Shown here: positions 33,615-43,359 of the stretch, piece after piece
Numbering within the stretch: position 1 is the stretch's first letter
Layout: the number at the start of each line of letters is the position of its first letter
Assembly (NCBI GenBank): GCA_963768585.1
Contig: CAVYIF010000016.1
Location: 310,001 to 374,000, forward strand
Source of the DNA: CAVUNY01 sp963768585
Lineage (GTDB): Bacteria; Chloroflexota; Anaerolineae; Anaerolineales; Anaerolineaceae
DNA length: 64,000 nucleotides
Reading direction: 5' to 3'
Position numbers and translations under genes: made by a program
The notes under the pieces: generated by a model
The model's database searches: none
Told to the model about the DNA's origin: nothing
Seen by the model: only the letters and a program-made list of their open reading frames with translations

Positions 33615-36132
33615 ATTTTTCCTTACGGGCGGAAAAGATGCTTTCTAATTCGCTAAGTTTGGGAAAGACACCCCGCTCCAGCAGGGATATAAACACCTCC
33701 ACCAGTTCCGGATCAAACTGGGTTTCTTTTTTATCACGCAGTTCATTGATTGCTTCATCTGGGGAGAGCGGTCTGTGGTATACCCGATCATCTGTCATCG
33801 CAGTATAGGCATCTGCAATGGATAGGATGCGAGCTCCCAGGGGAATATTCTTGCCTTTCAGCTTGGCCGGATAACCGTTTCCGTCATATCTTTCATGGTG
33901 GGCCCGGATCAAGGGAGCAACATTTCCCAGCTTCTTAACTGGAGCGACGATACGTGCGCCAATATCCGGATGCTGTCGCATTTTGATCCAATCTTCGGCG
34001 GAAAGTGGTCCATTCTTTCTCAATATTTGGTCCGGCACGCCGATTTTGCCAATATCATGCAGCATCCCGGCCCAATGCACTGCCCAAACTTCGTCTTCAC
34101 TGCCATTAACCTCCCGGCACATGATTTCAGCCATCGTGCTCAAACGCTGGCTGTGATTGTTGGTGTACGTGTCGCGGGCATCCATGGCATTCGCCAGCGC
34201 TAGCACCGTTTCCAGGAACGTATTTTCCATCTGCTCATGCATGTTTGCCCGCTGCAGCGCGTTTGCGGCCTGGTCGGCGATGGCGCTAATCATGCGCATT
34301 TTATCGGAATCAAATGGCTCGCGGTTCGATTCCCGCCGTTCCCCCAGGACCAACAGGCCCAAAACTTCTCCGCTCACTTTCAACGGGCACAGGCAAAGCG
34401 TATTTGCCAGGTCCAGCATTAATGCTTCAGAGATCTCATCAGTTATCCCCGGGTCACTGCGGTTGACAAAAGTTGGTTCGGATTGTTTAGCCGCAAATTC
34501 ATAATAAGGAATTGTGTTCGCAGGTTCAAAACGTTCCACGCCCAGGTTGTAGGAGATATTGCGGATAGGATATGCGGCCCGGCAGTAGAAACCGCCGCGC
34601 TCATCTGGTGTAAGAATGCGTGAAAAAGTAACATGGGCGCTGGTCACGACATGATGGGTCGTGTTTTGAATAACGATGCTCACTTCGTTGGTAGCAACCA
34701 GTTGGCGAGTAAGTTCATATAATGCGTCTAATTCTTCGCGCCGGTTTTGCTCGGCTGAATACAAACGAGCATTTTCGATGGCAACGGCGGTCTGGTTAGC
34801 CAGCGTAGCCAGGTTTAACTGGTCGCCTTCAGAATAAGTCAGTTCTGAAAGTTTTGGGCCGAGGATAAAGATACCCACCAGTTGATCTTTGGATTTTAAA
34901 GGTATATATAAATGAGCGCTGATCTTATCCAATTCGGCACGGACTTCCGGAGTCAACGATTTGGTGAGAAGTTTGGCTTCCAGGTCGTAGCGGGTGATCG
35001 GTGTATCTCTGTCCGCCAGGATTCCAACGACCGGGTGATTGAATTCCCAAAAAATATTTGCCGAATCGTCAAATCCAATTTGACTGGTAAGTGAAAAATA
35101 CCCGCCGTCTTGCCGTTTGATCAGGATCGCACCTTTTTGGATGTGCAAGGTTTGGGTAACTTCACTCAAAATAATTTTGGTGATCGATTCCAGATCCAGC
35201 AGATGGGTCGCATTGCGGCTGATCCGTTCAAGCATGAGACTGGCATCATACTTTTCTCTGAAGAAAATACGATCAAGCCAGGTTTGCGCACGGTTCAAGA
35301 AGGGCTGTACGACCAGCGCCGTTAATACGGCCGTCAAAATGGATAGTAAGATGAGGTTCCAACCACCAGATTCAGGAAAAAGGCGCAGCACACTCTGGAT
35401 GACCAGATAATATGTTGCCCCAATCAGGATGGTAGGGATGGAATACAGGATGCCTTTACGCACCACTGCTGAAATATCCAGGAGCTGGTGGCGCAGGATG
35501 GCAAACGTAGTGAACATCGCCGCGAGAATATTGGCAGCAACGTCAGAAGGATATTGCCCGAGTTCGGTCAGGTTGGTCAGGTTACCGACGGTGATTACAA
35601 TAAAAGTCAGCGCCAGGTATTTCAAGCGATTGCGGAAAATTTCATCCTTGGAGCGGCGAAATTCCCGAATCAACTCAAAAGTTGCGTATCCGATAAAAAT
35701 CACCCAGATGGTGCTGACGATGGGCAGCGCCGACCCATATTCATTGGTGAGTTTGCCATTAATTGACGTGGCAGAGGTAATTACCTGCCCGGTCACATTC
35801 AGTACCTGCTCGACGATATAGCCTATCACACCTATGATCAACCAGCGGCGTTCATCCTTCCCCAAAAAGGCCAGGATGAACAGCAAAAATCCAACCGGCA
35901 TCGCCATAGATCCCACGACCAGCATCCGGTTCCAGAACAGTGTATCCATGATCGGCACTTCGGCAAAAATCATGAACGCAGCCATGCTCCAGAAAGTCAT
36001 GGAGATTAAATATACGCTGAAATAAATATGAACTTTCGTCAGGTTTTTCTGCCTCAAAATAATCACAAACAGCGCGCCATAATAAATAAGCGCGATGGCA
36101 GAGATTAAACTTGAGGTGTTTACATCAATCAT
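33613..36132 (-). CDS. Membrane-bound GAF and HD-GYP signalling protein
   Basis: 839 residues from ATG at 36132; a GTG at 36150 would add six residues. N-terminal half: about eight membrane helices up to residue 260, as in 7TM-type sensor modules, then two GAF-like domains (about 290-450 and 480-630). C-terminal HD-GYP phosphodiesterase domain: NNHSQRLSTMAEIM, HDIGKIGVPDQIL, HHERYDGNGYPAKLKGKNIP, SIADAYTAMTDDRVY. All metal-binding and G-Y-P residues are present, so it should hydrolyse cyclic di-GMP or a related dinucleotide. Last gene of a four-gene minus-strand operon that begins with a GGDEF protein. Confidence 0.9.
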   Translation of the reverse strand: MIDVNTSSLISAIALIYYGALFVIILRQKNLTKVHIYFSVYLISMTFWSMAAFMIFAEVPIMDTLFWNRMLVVGSMAMPVGFLLFILAFLGKDERRWLIIGVIGYIVEQVLNVTGQVITSATSINGKLTNEYGSALPIVSTIWVIFIGYATFELIREFRRSKDEIFRNRLKYLALTFIVITVGNLTNLTELGQYPSDVAANILAAMFTTFAILRHQLLDISAVVRKGILYSIPTILIGATYYLVIQSVLRLFPESGGWNLILLSILTAVLTALVVQPFLNRAQTWLDRIFFREKYDASLMLERISRNATHLLDLESITKIILSEVTQTLHIQKGAILIKRQDGGYFSLTSQIGFDDSANIFWEFNHPVVGILADRDTPITRYDLEAKLLTKSLTPEVRAELDKISAHLYIPLKSKDQLVGIFILGPKLSELTYSEGDQLNLATLANQTAVAIENARLYSAEQNRREELDALYELTRQLVATNEVSIVIQNTTHHVVTSAHVTFSRILTPDERGGFYCRAAYPIRNISYNLGVERFEPANTIPYYEFAAKQSEPTFVNRSDPGITDEISEALMLDLANTLCLCPLKVSGEVLGLLVLGERRESNREPFDSDKMRMISAIADQAANALQRANMHEQMENTFLETVLALANAMDARDTYTNNHSQRLSTMAEIMCREVNGSEDEVWAVHWAGMLHDIGKIGVPDQILRKNGPLSAEDWIKMRQHPDIGARIVAPVKKLGNVAPLIRAHHERYDGNGYPAKLKGKNIPLGARILSIADAYTAMTDDRVYHRPLSPDEAINELRDKKETQFDPELVEVFISLLERGVFPKLSELESIFSARKEK

Positions 36133-36163
36133 TAAGCCTGCTCCAACCACGAATAAAAGGTAT

Positions 36164-37762
36164 CTAGTTCATTACATTTTGCCTGCTGCAGCGTAACAGT
36201 AATTCCACCGCTTCATCGGTGGCATTCATATGTGCCGGTTTTAGATGTGCCAGGTCCGCACCGGCCCGTTGTTTCTCCAACATATATTTTTGGAAGGTGC
36301 CTTGTGGAAGCGTGGTCACTTCCAGCGCGCGTTTTTGGATCATATTCTCATAATCGCCATAGAATGGATTCAAGCGAATCATTTCCGCGTTGACCTTTTG
36401 TCGGATCGTTTCATTATCCACTTCATCTATCGCTTCAAAGTACAGACGCAGATAGGGCTCATTGTCCTGACTCTCTTTGCGAATGGTCCAATCTGCACAG
36501 TTAATGCCTGTATTTACGATGGACTGCCACACCATGCGCTCATCAATCAGCCCTGTCCAACCTGCCAGATCGATAAAGTCCACGGCACGGCTCACAAACT
36601 TCATTTGCGGTAGGTGGACACCCATCTCGCGGTCTTCCATCTCTGGAAAATGAACAATATCGTAAGTACGGTATCGTAAGAATGGTTTGCCATAAAAATT
36701 GGTGATCACCACCTCATAACGTTTATTCGGTACCACCTCATTATATAGGACGGTTTGTGGAACGTATAGTGGATCGCGCCGCCACTTTGCCCATTCTTCT
36801 TCAGGGATAAATTCGAAGAAGGCCGCACTGGGCATGAAAGTCAGGCCTTTTTGATTCCAGCCCTGCGTGGCAACCACGCCTTCTTCCGTGCAGCCGTAAG
36901 ATTCATAAGGCGCCACGCCCCAGTAATGAATGATCTTATCGCGGTAGATCACCGAATCGGCGCCGGCGCAGGTGACCGTCTTAATATCCCATAAATCTTT
37001 AGGCAAAATCGAACGCCCCTCGCGCTTGCTGCGCAGGTATCCCCGCGATAACCTGAAAAGTGTCCTGGGTTTAAGCATCCGTTTCGAGAAACCGCCGGAA
37101 CCAGCGCCTTTTGCGAAGCTCTCGCCCATCTTGACCAATATCGAAGACATCGATCCTAAAACATCGATCCCGGTTTCCATGGCGGTATTAAAGCCGGTAA
37201 CGATTCGCTCCTGAAACCCTAAGCTTTCGGTAATATCCATTGGGGGAACAAACTGGAAGTTGAATTCACCTCCCACGGCAAGCAAGGCGTGCCCGCTGAT
37301 GTAGGGACGAGGTGGGGTGTTGTATACCAACACGTCGCGTTCCTTCAGGTTAACATCTCCGCGTTCACGGGCTGCCCCTAAAAGCAGTTGTGCAAAAATT
37401 CGCTCCCCCATTTTTTGATAAGCAAAGGGCGTGTAGGGAACCCATTTAAATTTGCCAGAACGGCCCGAGGTGTGCGCCCAGACGTAGGTATCAGGGTACT
37501 GGCGGTCTTCCTGGCTAAAAAATTGTTCATAATTATCATATGTGGTAATCGGCACCCGCCAGCGAAATTCTTCCAGGCTGCGCGGAGCCCTTTCGCCCAA
37601 GAAATATCTGCCTACTTCGTTGTCTTTGATCTGTTCAATCTGCTGCATGAGCAAACGTTCCTGAATATACATAAACTCTTCCATGCTCAGATCCAGGAAA
37701 CCACAGTATTTTTTCCAAATCTCCTGCTTGAGTCCCCTTTTCAACATTTCAGTGGCGTTCAT
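36164..37762 (-). CDS. GH3-family acyl-acid amido synthetase-like enzyme
   Basis: 532 residues, the family length. The ATP-binding loop is AHTSGRSGKFKWVPYTP. YESYGCTEEGVVA is the Y-G-x-T-E adenylate motif, and FLRYRTYDIVHFPEMED covers the Y-R-x-G-D-like position, with Asp retained. Plant GH3 enzymes adenylate carboxylic acids and join them to amino acids; bacterial members have unknown substrates. The gene is 14 bases downstream of a methyltransferase gene and upstream of the HD-GYP gene. It may make a small amide or ester, but nothing in the sequence names it. Confidence 0.82.
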   Translation of the reverse strand: MNATEMLKRGLKQEIWKKYCGFLDLSMEEFMYIQERLLMQQIEQIKDNEVGRYFLGERAPRSLEEFRWRVPITTYDNYEQFFSQEDRQYPDTYVWAHTSGRSGKFKWVPYTPFAYQKMGERIFAQLLLGAARERGDVNLKERDVLVYNTPPRPYISGHALLAVGGEFNFQFVPPMDITESLGFQERIVTGFNTAMETGIDVLGSMSSILVKMGESFAKGAGSGGFSKRMLKPRTLFRLSRGYLRSKREGRSILPKDLWDIKTVTCAGADSVIYRDKIIHYWGVAPYESYGCTEEGVVATQGWNQKGLTFMPSAAFFEFIPEEEWAKWRRDPLYVPQTVLYNEVVPNKRYEVVITNFYGKPFLRYRTYDIVHFPEMEDREMGVHLPQMKFVSRAVDFIDLAGWTGLIDERMVWQSIVNTGINCADWTIRKESQDNEPYLRLYFEAIDEVDNETIRQKVNAEMIRLNPFYGDYENMIQKRALEVTTLPQGTFQKYMLEKQRAGADLAHLKPAHMNATDEAVELLLRCSRQNVMN

Positions 37763-37776
37763 GATTTTTATTCTCC

Positions 37777-38499
37777 TCAGGAAGGTTTAATGGCGCGTAT
37801 CACTAACGGGGCAGGCACCCAGGCCCTTTTCTTTTCAAGTTGAACCACCTGGATATCTGAAAATTGCCGAGCAACCAGATGTTCTTTCCATTCCGCAGGG
37901 GTCAGCACATGCGCTAAAGCGGCTGACTCGGCCCTGGCACGAGCGTATCCTTCTTTGGGAAAAAAATATAGAAAAGTAGCGCTCCGGATAGCCCAACTGA
38001 TTGGCGGCTTCCGCCAGGAAGAGGCTCCACCAACATCCGCGATGGTTAATCGACCGCCCGGACGCAGCAGGCGGCCCATCTCATTCAGCAATACCGAAAC
38101 ATCCAGATGGTGGGTGGCTAAACCGCACAAGATCACATCGAATCGTTCGCTTTCAAAGGGCATGGCCATGGCATTGCCGCACACTGACGAAATGAGTTCT
38201 CCCACGCCGCGTTTGAAAATCTTTTGCCGGCCTTTTTCCAGCATAGAGTAGGTAATGTCCAGGCCGGTAATCTTGCCAACAGGATCTCCACGCGAGACCA
38301 GTTTCAAAGGGATGACTGATGTGCCGGTTGCGACGTCCAGCAGGCGGTCACCGGCGTGAATTTCTGTCAGGTTGACCATATGGTCGACGAATCCATCATA
38401 GCTCCATCCCCAGAATCGTTGAAGTTCCGCATCAACGACTTGTTCGTAGCGAGAGGCGATTTCGGAAAATGCTTCAACAATGAAATGTTTTTCGCCCAT
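37777..38499 (-). CDS. Class I SAM-dependent methyltransferase
   Basis: 240 residues from ATG at 38499, with GGGAG 8 bases upstream; an in-frame start at 38661 would overlap the upstream gene and add 54 unlikely residues. Rossmann fold with motif I LLDVATGTSVIPLKL, acidic motif II ITGLDITYSMLEKG, motif FDVILCGLATHHL and LRPGGRLTIADVGG, as in the UbiE/COQ5-like group. Substrate unknown. Between the GGDEF gene (31-base gap) and the GH3-like gene (14-base gap) in one operon. Confidence 0.85.
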   Translation of the reverse strand: MGEKHFIVEAFSEIASRYEQVVDAELQRFWGWSYDGFVDHMVNLTEIHAGDRLLDVATGTSVIPLKLVSRGDPVGKITGLDITYSMLEKGRQKIFKRGVGELISSVCGNAMAMPFESERFDVILCGLATHHLDVSVLLNEMGRLLRPGGRLTIADVGGASSWRKPPISWAIRSATFLYFFPKEGYARARAESAALAHVLTPAEWKEHLVARQFSDIQVVQLEKKRAWVPAPLVIRAIKPS

Positions 38500-38530
38500 T
38501 CGTACTGCTCCCAGGGAAATCAGCGGCTGA

Positions 38531-40585
38531 TTATTTTTCTTTCTGGTTAAACACGATCCGGTTGCGCCCGTTACGCTGGGCGCTTTGCAGTGCACTGGAC
38601 GCCATATCCAGGACAACCTGCAGGTTGGCTGCGTCGGCGGGCATAACAGCGACACCTGCACTGAAGGTTATTTTAATCAGGCCGGCGGTTGTGATTACCG
38701 AAGAATTGGTGACGATCGAAAGCAGGCGGTCAGATAAAATCGCCGCGCCGGTACGGTTCGTTTCCGTGAGCATGATTCCTAACTCGTCGTCGCTAAGATG
38801 CCCGAAAATATCCACATTGCGTAAGTTGGTCTGGATTAATTCACCCACGAATCGAATGACCTGTCCGCCAATATCCAGCCCATACTCTTGCCGAATCTGC
38901 TCCAACTGGTCGATGCTGATCGTCATCACTGAAAGCGGCCGGCGGAAGCGCCGGGCACGCCGAAATTCGCGTTCGCCTAAATCCAGAAAATGGCGGCTGT
39001 TGAACAGGCCGGTTACTTCGTCACGAACCGCGAGTTCGCGCATCTCGGAGACCAGGTGGGCATTCTGGAAAGCCAGAGCAACCTGCCCGGCCAGAATGGT
39101 GAGTAGTTCTGCAGTCTCTGACTGGTATGAATCTGATTTCAGACTGGAAAATGTGAAGCAGGCAACCGCTTTTCCATCCAGAAAGACAGGGGTTCCGGCC
39201 CAGGAGCGTACTTCGAGCGGGCTTTTTATCCATTCCTGCTCTATTCGGGTGTCCGGGATAATTTTTGGCCGGTCAGTTTTGACCAGGTAATGCAGGTTTG
39301 CAAAAGCAGAAGCTTCAAACGCGGGCGATTTTGCGGTCAGGTCCACCTGATTGGCCAGCTTTCGCGAATAATGATACCTGGCCAGTTGATATTGTCCGCC
39401 TTCTACCTGGAAAAGCATCACAATATCCGCCGGAATTACCTGACTGGCACGTTCGACAAGAAAATCCAGCACCTGTTCGAAGTCCTGGATCTGACTTATA
39501 TCCTTACCAATGTGAAGGAGCGCATCTCCCATCTGACGCTGGTGCTGCTCCAATTTGAACAGGCGGGTATTTTCAATTGTAATCGCTGCCTGGGTTGCCA
39601 GGGTATTTACCAAATCGATACGAGCCGGATTTGCCCGAAAGGCGTCCTCTTTCTGGCTGCTGATTGCCAGCACGCCGGTCAGTTCACCGCCAAAAATGAG
39701 CGGGATACCCATCCAGCAAGTTTGGACGGGTGGTCCGGCATAGCCCTTGAATTGAGAATCTGTGCGGGTATTTTCAATCAGCAGGGAATCGCTAGTTTTC
39801 TGAATGGTTTCAAAAGGAGGATTTCCAACCAGCAGGTACTCTTGCCCGATAAGTGATTCCGGGATATCAAAACCCTGGGCTGCGGTCACAACCAGCCGCT
39901 CATTTCGAACCACGAAAATACACCCGCTTTCATATGGAAAATCCACGTTCACATGCCGCAGAATCTGATTGAGTCCATCTTCCAGACTTCTTCCGGCAGA
40001 AATTTCCGACAGCGCCTGGCGCATCGAGCCGGCTTCTTCCTGAAGACGCAATTCAGACGTTATCAAGTACTTCAATCGGATCGCCATTGCGATCTGGCTT
40101 GCCAAAGTGATCAGTTCACCCTCTTCTTCTGTTTTATAGGGAGATTCGTTCACTTTTCGCCCCAAAGCCAGGATTCCTACCAGATCTTTTCCTGCAATAA
40201 GCGGTAAATAGAGAGAGGCATTCAGACGACTTAATTCTTCACGTTCTTTGGTCCACAACGCTTCAAATTGCGGCAGAATCTCGATATCGGACGCATACAT
40301 AAGTCTGGGATTTTTCTCCAGGTAGAATGGGAGGGGATGCTCAAGCCCAAATTGCATGTCGCCAATCGCCAGGTTTTTCCGCGCGCTCAGATGGTAACGA
40401 TTGGCGGCTTTTTGCTTGAGAAACAAACCGGCGCTGTATACCCCGTATCTTTCGGAAACCCTCTTCAACACCAGTTCGCAGTACTGGTCAAGATCGATAA
40501 ACGCCGTTCCTAATTGGCTGATTTCTTGGATTATGTGCTCAAACGTGTTTTCAGGGCTTGTGATCCGGTTCATAAAATTGGCCAT
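38531..40585 (-). CDS. GAF-repeat protein with degenerate GGDEF domain
   Basis: 684 residues, soluble. Three GAF-like modules (about 20-165, 185-345, 360-505; each ends with a strand such as LVGILALGR or LTGVLAISS), then a GGDEF domain from 515. RDEVTGLFNSRHFLDLGERE is the normal opening, but the signature loop reads HLSDDELGIML, that is S-D-D-E-L in place of G-G-D-E-F. Both glycines are lost, so cyclic-di-GMP synthesis is doubtful and a binding or regulatory role is more likely. AAGGA precedes the ATG. First gene of the four-gene operon. Confidence 0.88.
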   Translation of the reverse strand: MANFMNRITSPENTFEHIIQEISQLGTAFIDLDQYCELVLKRVSERYGVYSAGLFLKQKAANRYHLSARKNLAIGDMQFGLEHPLPFYLEKNPRLMYASDIEILPQFEALWTKEREELSRLNASLYLPLIAGKDLVGILALGRKVNESPYKTEEEGELITLASQIAMAIRLKYLITSELRLQEEAGSMRQALSEISAGRSLEDGLNQILRHVNVDFPYESGCIFVVRNERLVVTAAQGFDIPESLIGQEYLLVGNPPFETIQKTSDSLLIENTRTDSQFKGYAGPPVQTCWMGIPLIFGGELTGVLAISSQKEDAFRANPARIDLVNTLATQAAITIENTRLFKLEQHQRQMGDALLHIGKDISQIQDFEQVLDFLVERASQVIPADIVMLFQVEGGQYQLARYHYSRKLANQVDLTAKSPAFEASAFANLHYLVKTDRPKIIPDTRIEQEWIKSPLEVRSWAGTPVFLDGKAVACFTFSSLKSDSYQSETAELLTILAGQVALAFQNAHLVSEMRELAVRDEVTGLFNSRHFLDLGEREFRRARRFRRPLSVMTISIDQLEQIRQEYGLDIGGQVIRFVGELIQTNLRNVDIFGHLSDDELGIMLTETNRTGAAILSDRLLSIVTNSSVITTAGLIKITFSAGVAVMPADAANLQVVLDMASSALQSAQRNGRNRIVFNQKEK

Positions 40586-41189
40586 GGTGATTTCCTTGTG
40601 ACATATGATATTTGAAAGAAAGGGTCCTGGAAATCCCCTTCTTTGTCAGAATTTAACAGAAAAACTGGGGCCCCCAGTTTTTGCAGTGAGATGAAACTTC
40701 AAAGATCTAGTTTTTCAAAATTGCTTTTCTGAAAATAATTAAGCTGGTTTTGATGGGACACACTTGTCACTCACACAACGATTAGGAAAAAAAGGCACAA
40801 TCAGGCAGCAGACATTTATGAAACAATCGGTGACTGGCAAATGTCGTGGCCGATATGATTAATACCTTCGAATAGTCAAAGAGATTCCTATTTATTTGTG
40901 CTTCTTACGAAATCACTTTAAAAATTATACACCGCTGCTCGGAACTTTGCCTGTTCGAATCATCGGTATTTAATCTAACGCCCGTTCTAATACCAGATTA
41001 ATCTCAATCGTAGCATAATCTTGCCAATCCGAATAGTGACAAATAAAACCATTTGTATAACACTCTTTTGATTTTTTGGAAAAATGGGTATCGAATCGAT
41101 GCGCCGTAGCATAAGTGTTCGCAATTGCCAAACCGAACCACGATTTGAGATTATTGGATACAATGATGAAACAGTGTAAAAGGAGACTC
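40586..41189. other. Large AT-rich intergenic region between divergent operons, with hairpin
   Basis: 604 bases without a convincing gene. At 40660-40682 there is an 11-bp inverted repeat (AAAAACTGGGG against CCCCAGTTTTT, one base between), flanked by A- and T-runs and so terminator-like on both strands. It stands about 75 bases before the GGDEF gene start and may act as a leader hairpin. An open frame at 40970-41239 on the minus strand is probably chance. AGGAG at 41181-41185 serves the plus-strand gene at 41190. Confidence 0.5.
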
Positions 41190-42230
41190 ATGGATCCCAT
41201 CATCTTCCCGCTGCCCCGAGCAGAAGTTATCAAAGCCATCGAACGCCGTTATCCTTGCCGCATTCCCCTGGTGCGAGCCAGTTGGTGGGGTGAGGGTCTG
41301 CATGAACAGTACGGTGCTCGCCTGTTAGAACTTGAGCGCTATCCTGAAGACGCGCACTTGCTCCTGATCGACCCGTTGGATCCTCAAAAAATGGGCCTTT
41401 CCTGGCCGATCATCGATCAGGGTGCCCATGATGCGCGCATTGTGATCGACGATTGGTGCAAACTGGATGAATTTATCGAGAAACTGCCCGATCCTGAAAA
41501 AGATCCGCAAATCGATCGTATGGTTGAAAAAGCGAAACTGGCGCATGATTCCGACCGATACCTGCTTTTTGGTTGGTGGCGATTATTCTTCGAGCGCCCG
41601 TGGGGTATCCGCGGTATGGAAAACCTGCTGACCGATTATTATGAATTTCCAGCTGAGGTTCACCGCCTGCATGCAGCATTGTGCGATCTGTACCTGGCTT
41701 ATCTGGCACGCGCTGTGCGGGAACTACACCCGGACGGGTTCTGGACCAGCGATGACCTGGGACACCAGACCCAGCTCTTTATGCGACCTTCGCTTTTTCG
41801 CCAATTTCTTAAACCGTATTATGCCCGGGTTGGCGAGTTTTTACAGACCAACAATCTGCACTGGTGGCTGCATTCTTGCGGGAACAACACCGCCATCCTG
41901 GGCGACCTGGCCGAAGTGGGGGTAGATGTTTTTCACCCGGTTCAAAAGCACACGATGGATGAGGTGCAGGTGGCGCAAGATTTTGGCGACCGGCTCACCT
42001 TTCTGGCCGGATTGGACGTTCAGCATATTTTGCAGGAGCGCACCCCGGCCGGGGTGCGTACTGAAGTGCGCCACCTGATCGATACCTTTGACCGTCCGGA
42101 AGGTGGAATGTGCCTGGCAGCCGGCAATGGAATTGTCTCCGGCACACCTTTTGAGAATATTGCTGCTTTTCTCGATGAGGCACTGCGTTACGGGGTGGAA
42201 CATCGAGCGCAGTTTAAGCCTTTACAATGA
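41190..42230 (+). CDS. Uroporphyrinogen-decarboxylase-family protein (1 of 3)
   Basis: 346 residues from ATG at 41190, chosen for AGGAGACTC upstream; an earlier in-frame ATG at 41115 has none. TIM-barrel UroD superfamily: MRPSLFRQFLKPYY, the zinc- or substrate-site histidine and cysteine in WWLHSCGNNTAIL, VFHPVQKHTMDEVQ, LTFLAGLDVQHIL and CLAAGNGIVSGTPFENIAAF. The true heme-enzyme N-terminus (R-Q-A-G-R) is absent, so it is not HemE. It more likely belongs with the cobalamin-dependent methyltransferase side of the family. First of three tandem related genes. Confidence 0.85.
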   Translation: MDPIIFPLPRAEVIKAIERRYPCRIPLVRASWWGEGLHEQYGARLLELERYPEDAHLLLIDPLDPQKMGLSWPIIDQGAHDARIVIDDWCKLDEFIEKLPDPEKDPQIDRMVEKAKLAHDSDRYLLFGWWRLFFERPWGIRGMENLLTDYYEFPAEVHRLHAALCDLYLAYLARAVRELHPDGFWTSDDLGHQTQLFMRPSLFRQFLKPYYARVGEFLQTNNLHWWLHSCGNNTAILGDLAEVGVDVFHPVQKHTMDEVQVAQDFGDRLTFLAGLDVQHILQERTPAGVRTEVRHLIDTFDRPEGGMCLAAGNGIVSGTPFENIAAFLDEALRYGVEHRAQFKPLQ

Positions 42231-42260
42231 GAGTTAATCGGATTTTCAGCGGAGGATTAA

Positions 42261-43319
42261 ATGTCATTTGAAGATGGGTGGTCGGCAGTTCACCTGGAAA
42301 TGCCCGCGCGCATCCCCCACACTGAATATTCTATTGAGCGCCACTGGGATCTGGTCAAAGTCGTAACCGGAATCGAAGTCGGTGTGTCCAGCCCGTCAGA
42401 AGAGCAGAACGCCGCCAGTATTGCTTTACAAAAGGCCTGGGATTTCGACTTTTTTTGGGCCACTTTAATTGGCGGTGAGGAAGTAGAACCCTGGCGGACC
42501 GATATGGGCCATGCCGAATATGCTGCGGGTGGGGTTGACCGGCGAGATACGATCCACTGCCCGTTCAAGGATGTGGAAGAGGTGCTGGCGTTTGACCCCT
42601 GGGAAAAGCTTGGCCCGCGCGATCATGCCCTCCTGGTGCAGCGATTTGAGGATTCCTATGCGGAGCGCTGCGCCCAGCGTCCTTTTGGGGTCAATATGAC
42701 CGGCATCTACATCAGCCAGGTCTCCGGTTTGATCGAATTATTTGGTTGGGAGATGCTCCTCATGGCCGCCGGCACCGATCCCCACCGTTTTGGCCTGCTA
42801 ACCGACCGTTATGCATCCTGGATTCAGCAGTATTTTAATGCCCTGGCGGATGCACGGGTACCGGTGGTGATGATTCACGATGATATGGTTTGGACATCTG
42901 GCGCAATTATGCGCCCGACCTGGTATCGCGAACATATTTTTCCCAACCTCAAGAAGCTGATTTCGCCGTTGGTTGAGAGCGGTAAACGGGTGATGTTCAC
43001 CTCGGATGGCGATTACTCAAAATTTATTGATGACATCGCCGCGTGCGGGGTGCACGGCTTTGTGCTTGAGCCGTTCACCAATATGGCATATATGGTGGAG
43101 CGCTATGGACAGACCCATGTCATCATTGGCAACGCCGATACGCGCATTCTGTTAGGCGGTTCGCGTGCCCAAATTCGAGCTGAAGTGCAGCGCTGCATCA
43201 ATCTGGGAAAAAGCTGCCCTGGCTATTTCCTGGCGGTGGGCAACCATATTCCGGCCAACACCCCGGTGGAAAACTGCCTGTATTACCAGCAGGTGTATGA
43301 GGAACTTTCGAGACGTTGA
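42261..43319 (+). CDS. Uroporphyrinogen-decarboxylase-family protein (2 of 3)
   Basis: 352 residues; GGAGG precedes the ATG. PVVMIHDDMVWTSGAIMRPT, WYREHIFPNLKKL, VMFTSDGDYSKFIDDIAAC, VHGFVLEPFTNM and ILLGGSRAQIRAEVQRC are UroD-superfamily strands. The H-S-C-G-type site reads TSDGD here, so the metal-binding Cys is lost. NHIPANTPVENCLYYQ ends the barrel. No HemE signature. It starts 30 bases after the first copy, so it is probably the same mRNA. Function not determinable. Confidence 0.82.
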   Translation: MSFEDGWSAVHLEMPARIPHTEYSIERHWDLVKVVTGIEVGVSSPSEEQNAASIALQKAWDFDFFWATLIGGEEVEPWRTDMGHAEYAAGGVDRRDTIHCPFKDVEEVLAFDPWEKLGPRDHALLVQRFEDSYAERCAQRPFGVNMTGIYISQVSGLIELFGWEMLLMAAGTDPHRFGLLTDRYASWIQQYFNALADARVPVVMIHDDMVWTSGAIMRPTWYREHIFPNLKKLISPLVESGKRVMFTSDGDYSKFIDDIAACGVHGFVLEPFTNMAYMVERYGQTHVIIGNADTRILLGGSRAQIRAEVQRCINLGKSCPGYFLAVGNHIPANTPVENCLYYQQVYEELSRR

Positions 43320-43359
43320 TTTTTTATTTCTAAGTTCGTCTAAGAAGCGATAAAAACTT

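Noticed and set aside
40970..41239. 89-codon frame on the minus strand in the large intergenic region
   Set aside because: It overlaps the start of the first UroD-like gene, lacks a ribosome site and has no family features.
41190..42230. Possible heme-pathway HemE
   Set aside because: The N-terminal R-Q-A-G-R signature is missing and no heme genes are nearby; only superfamily membership is supported.
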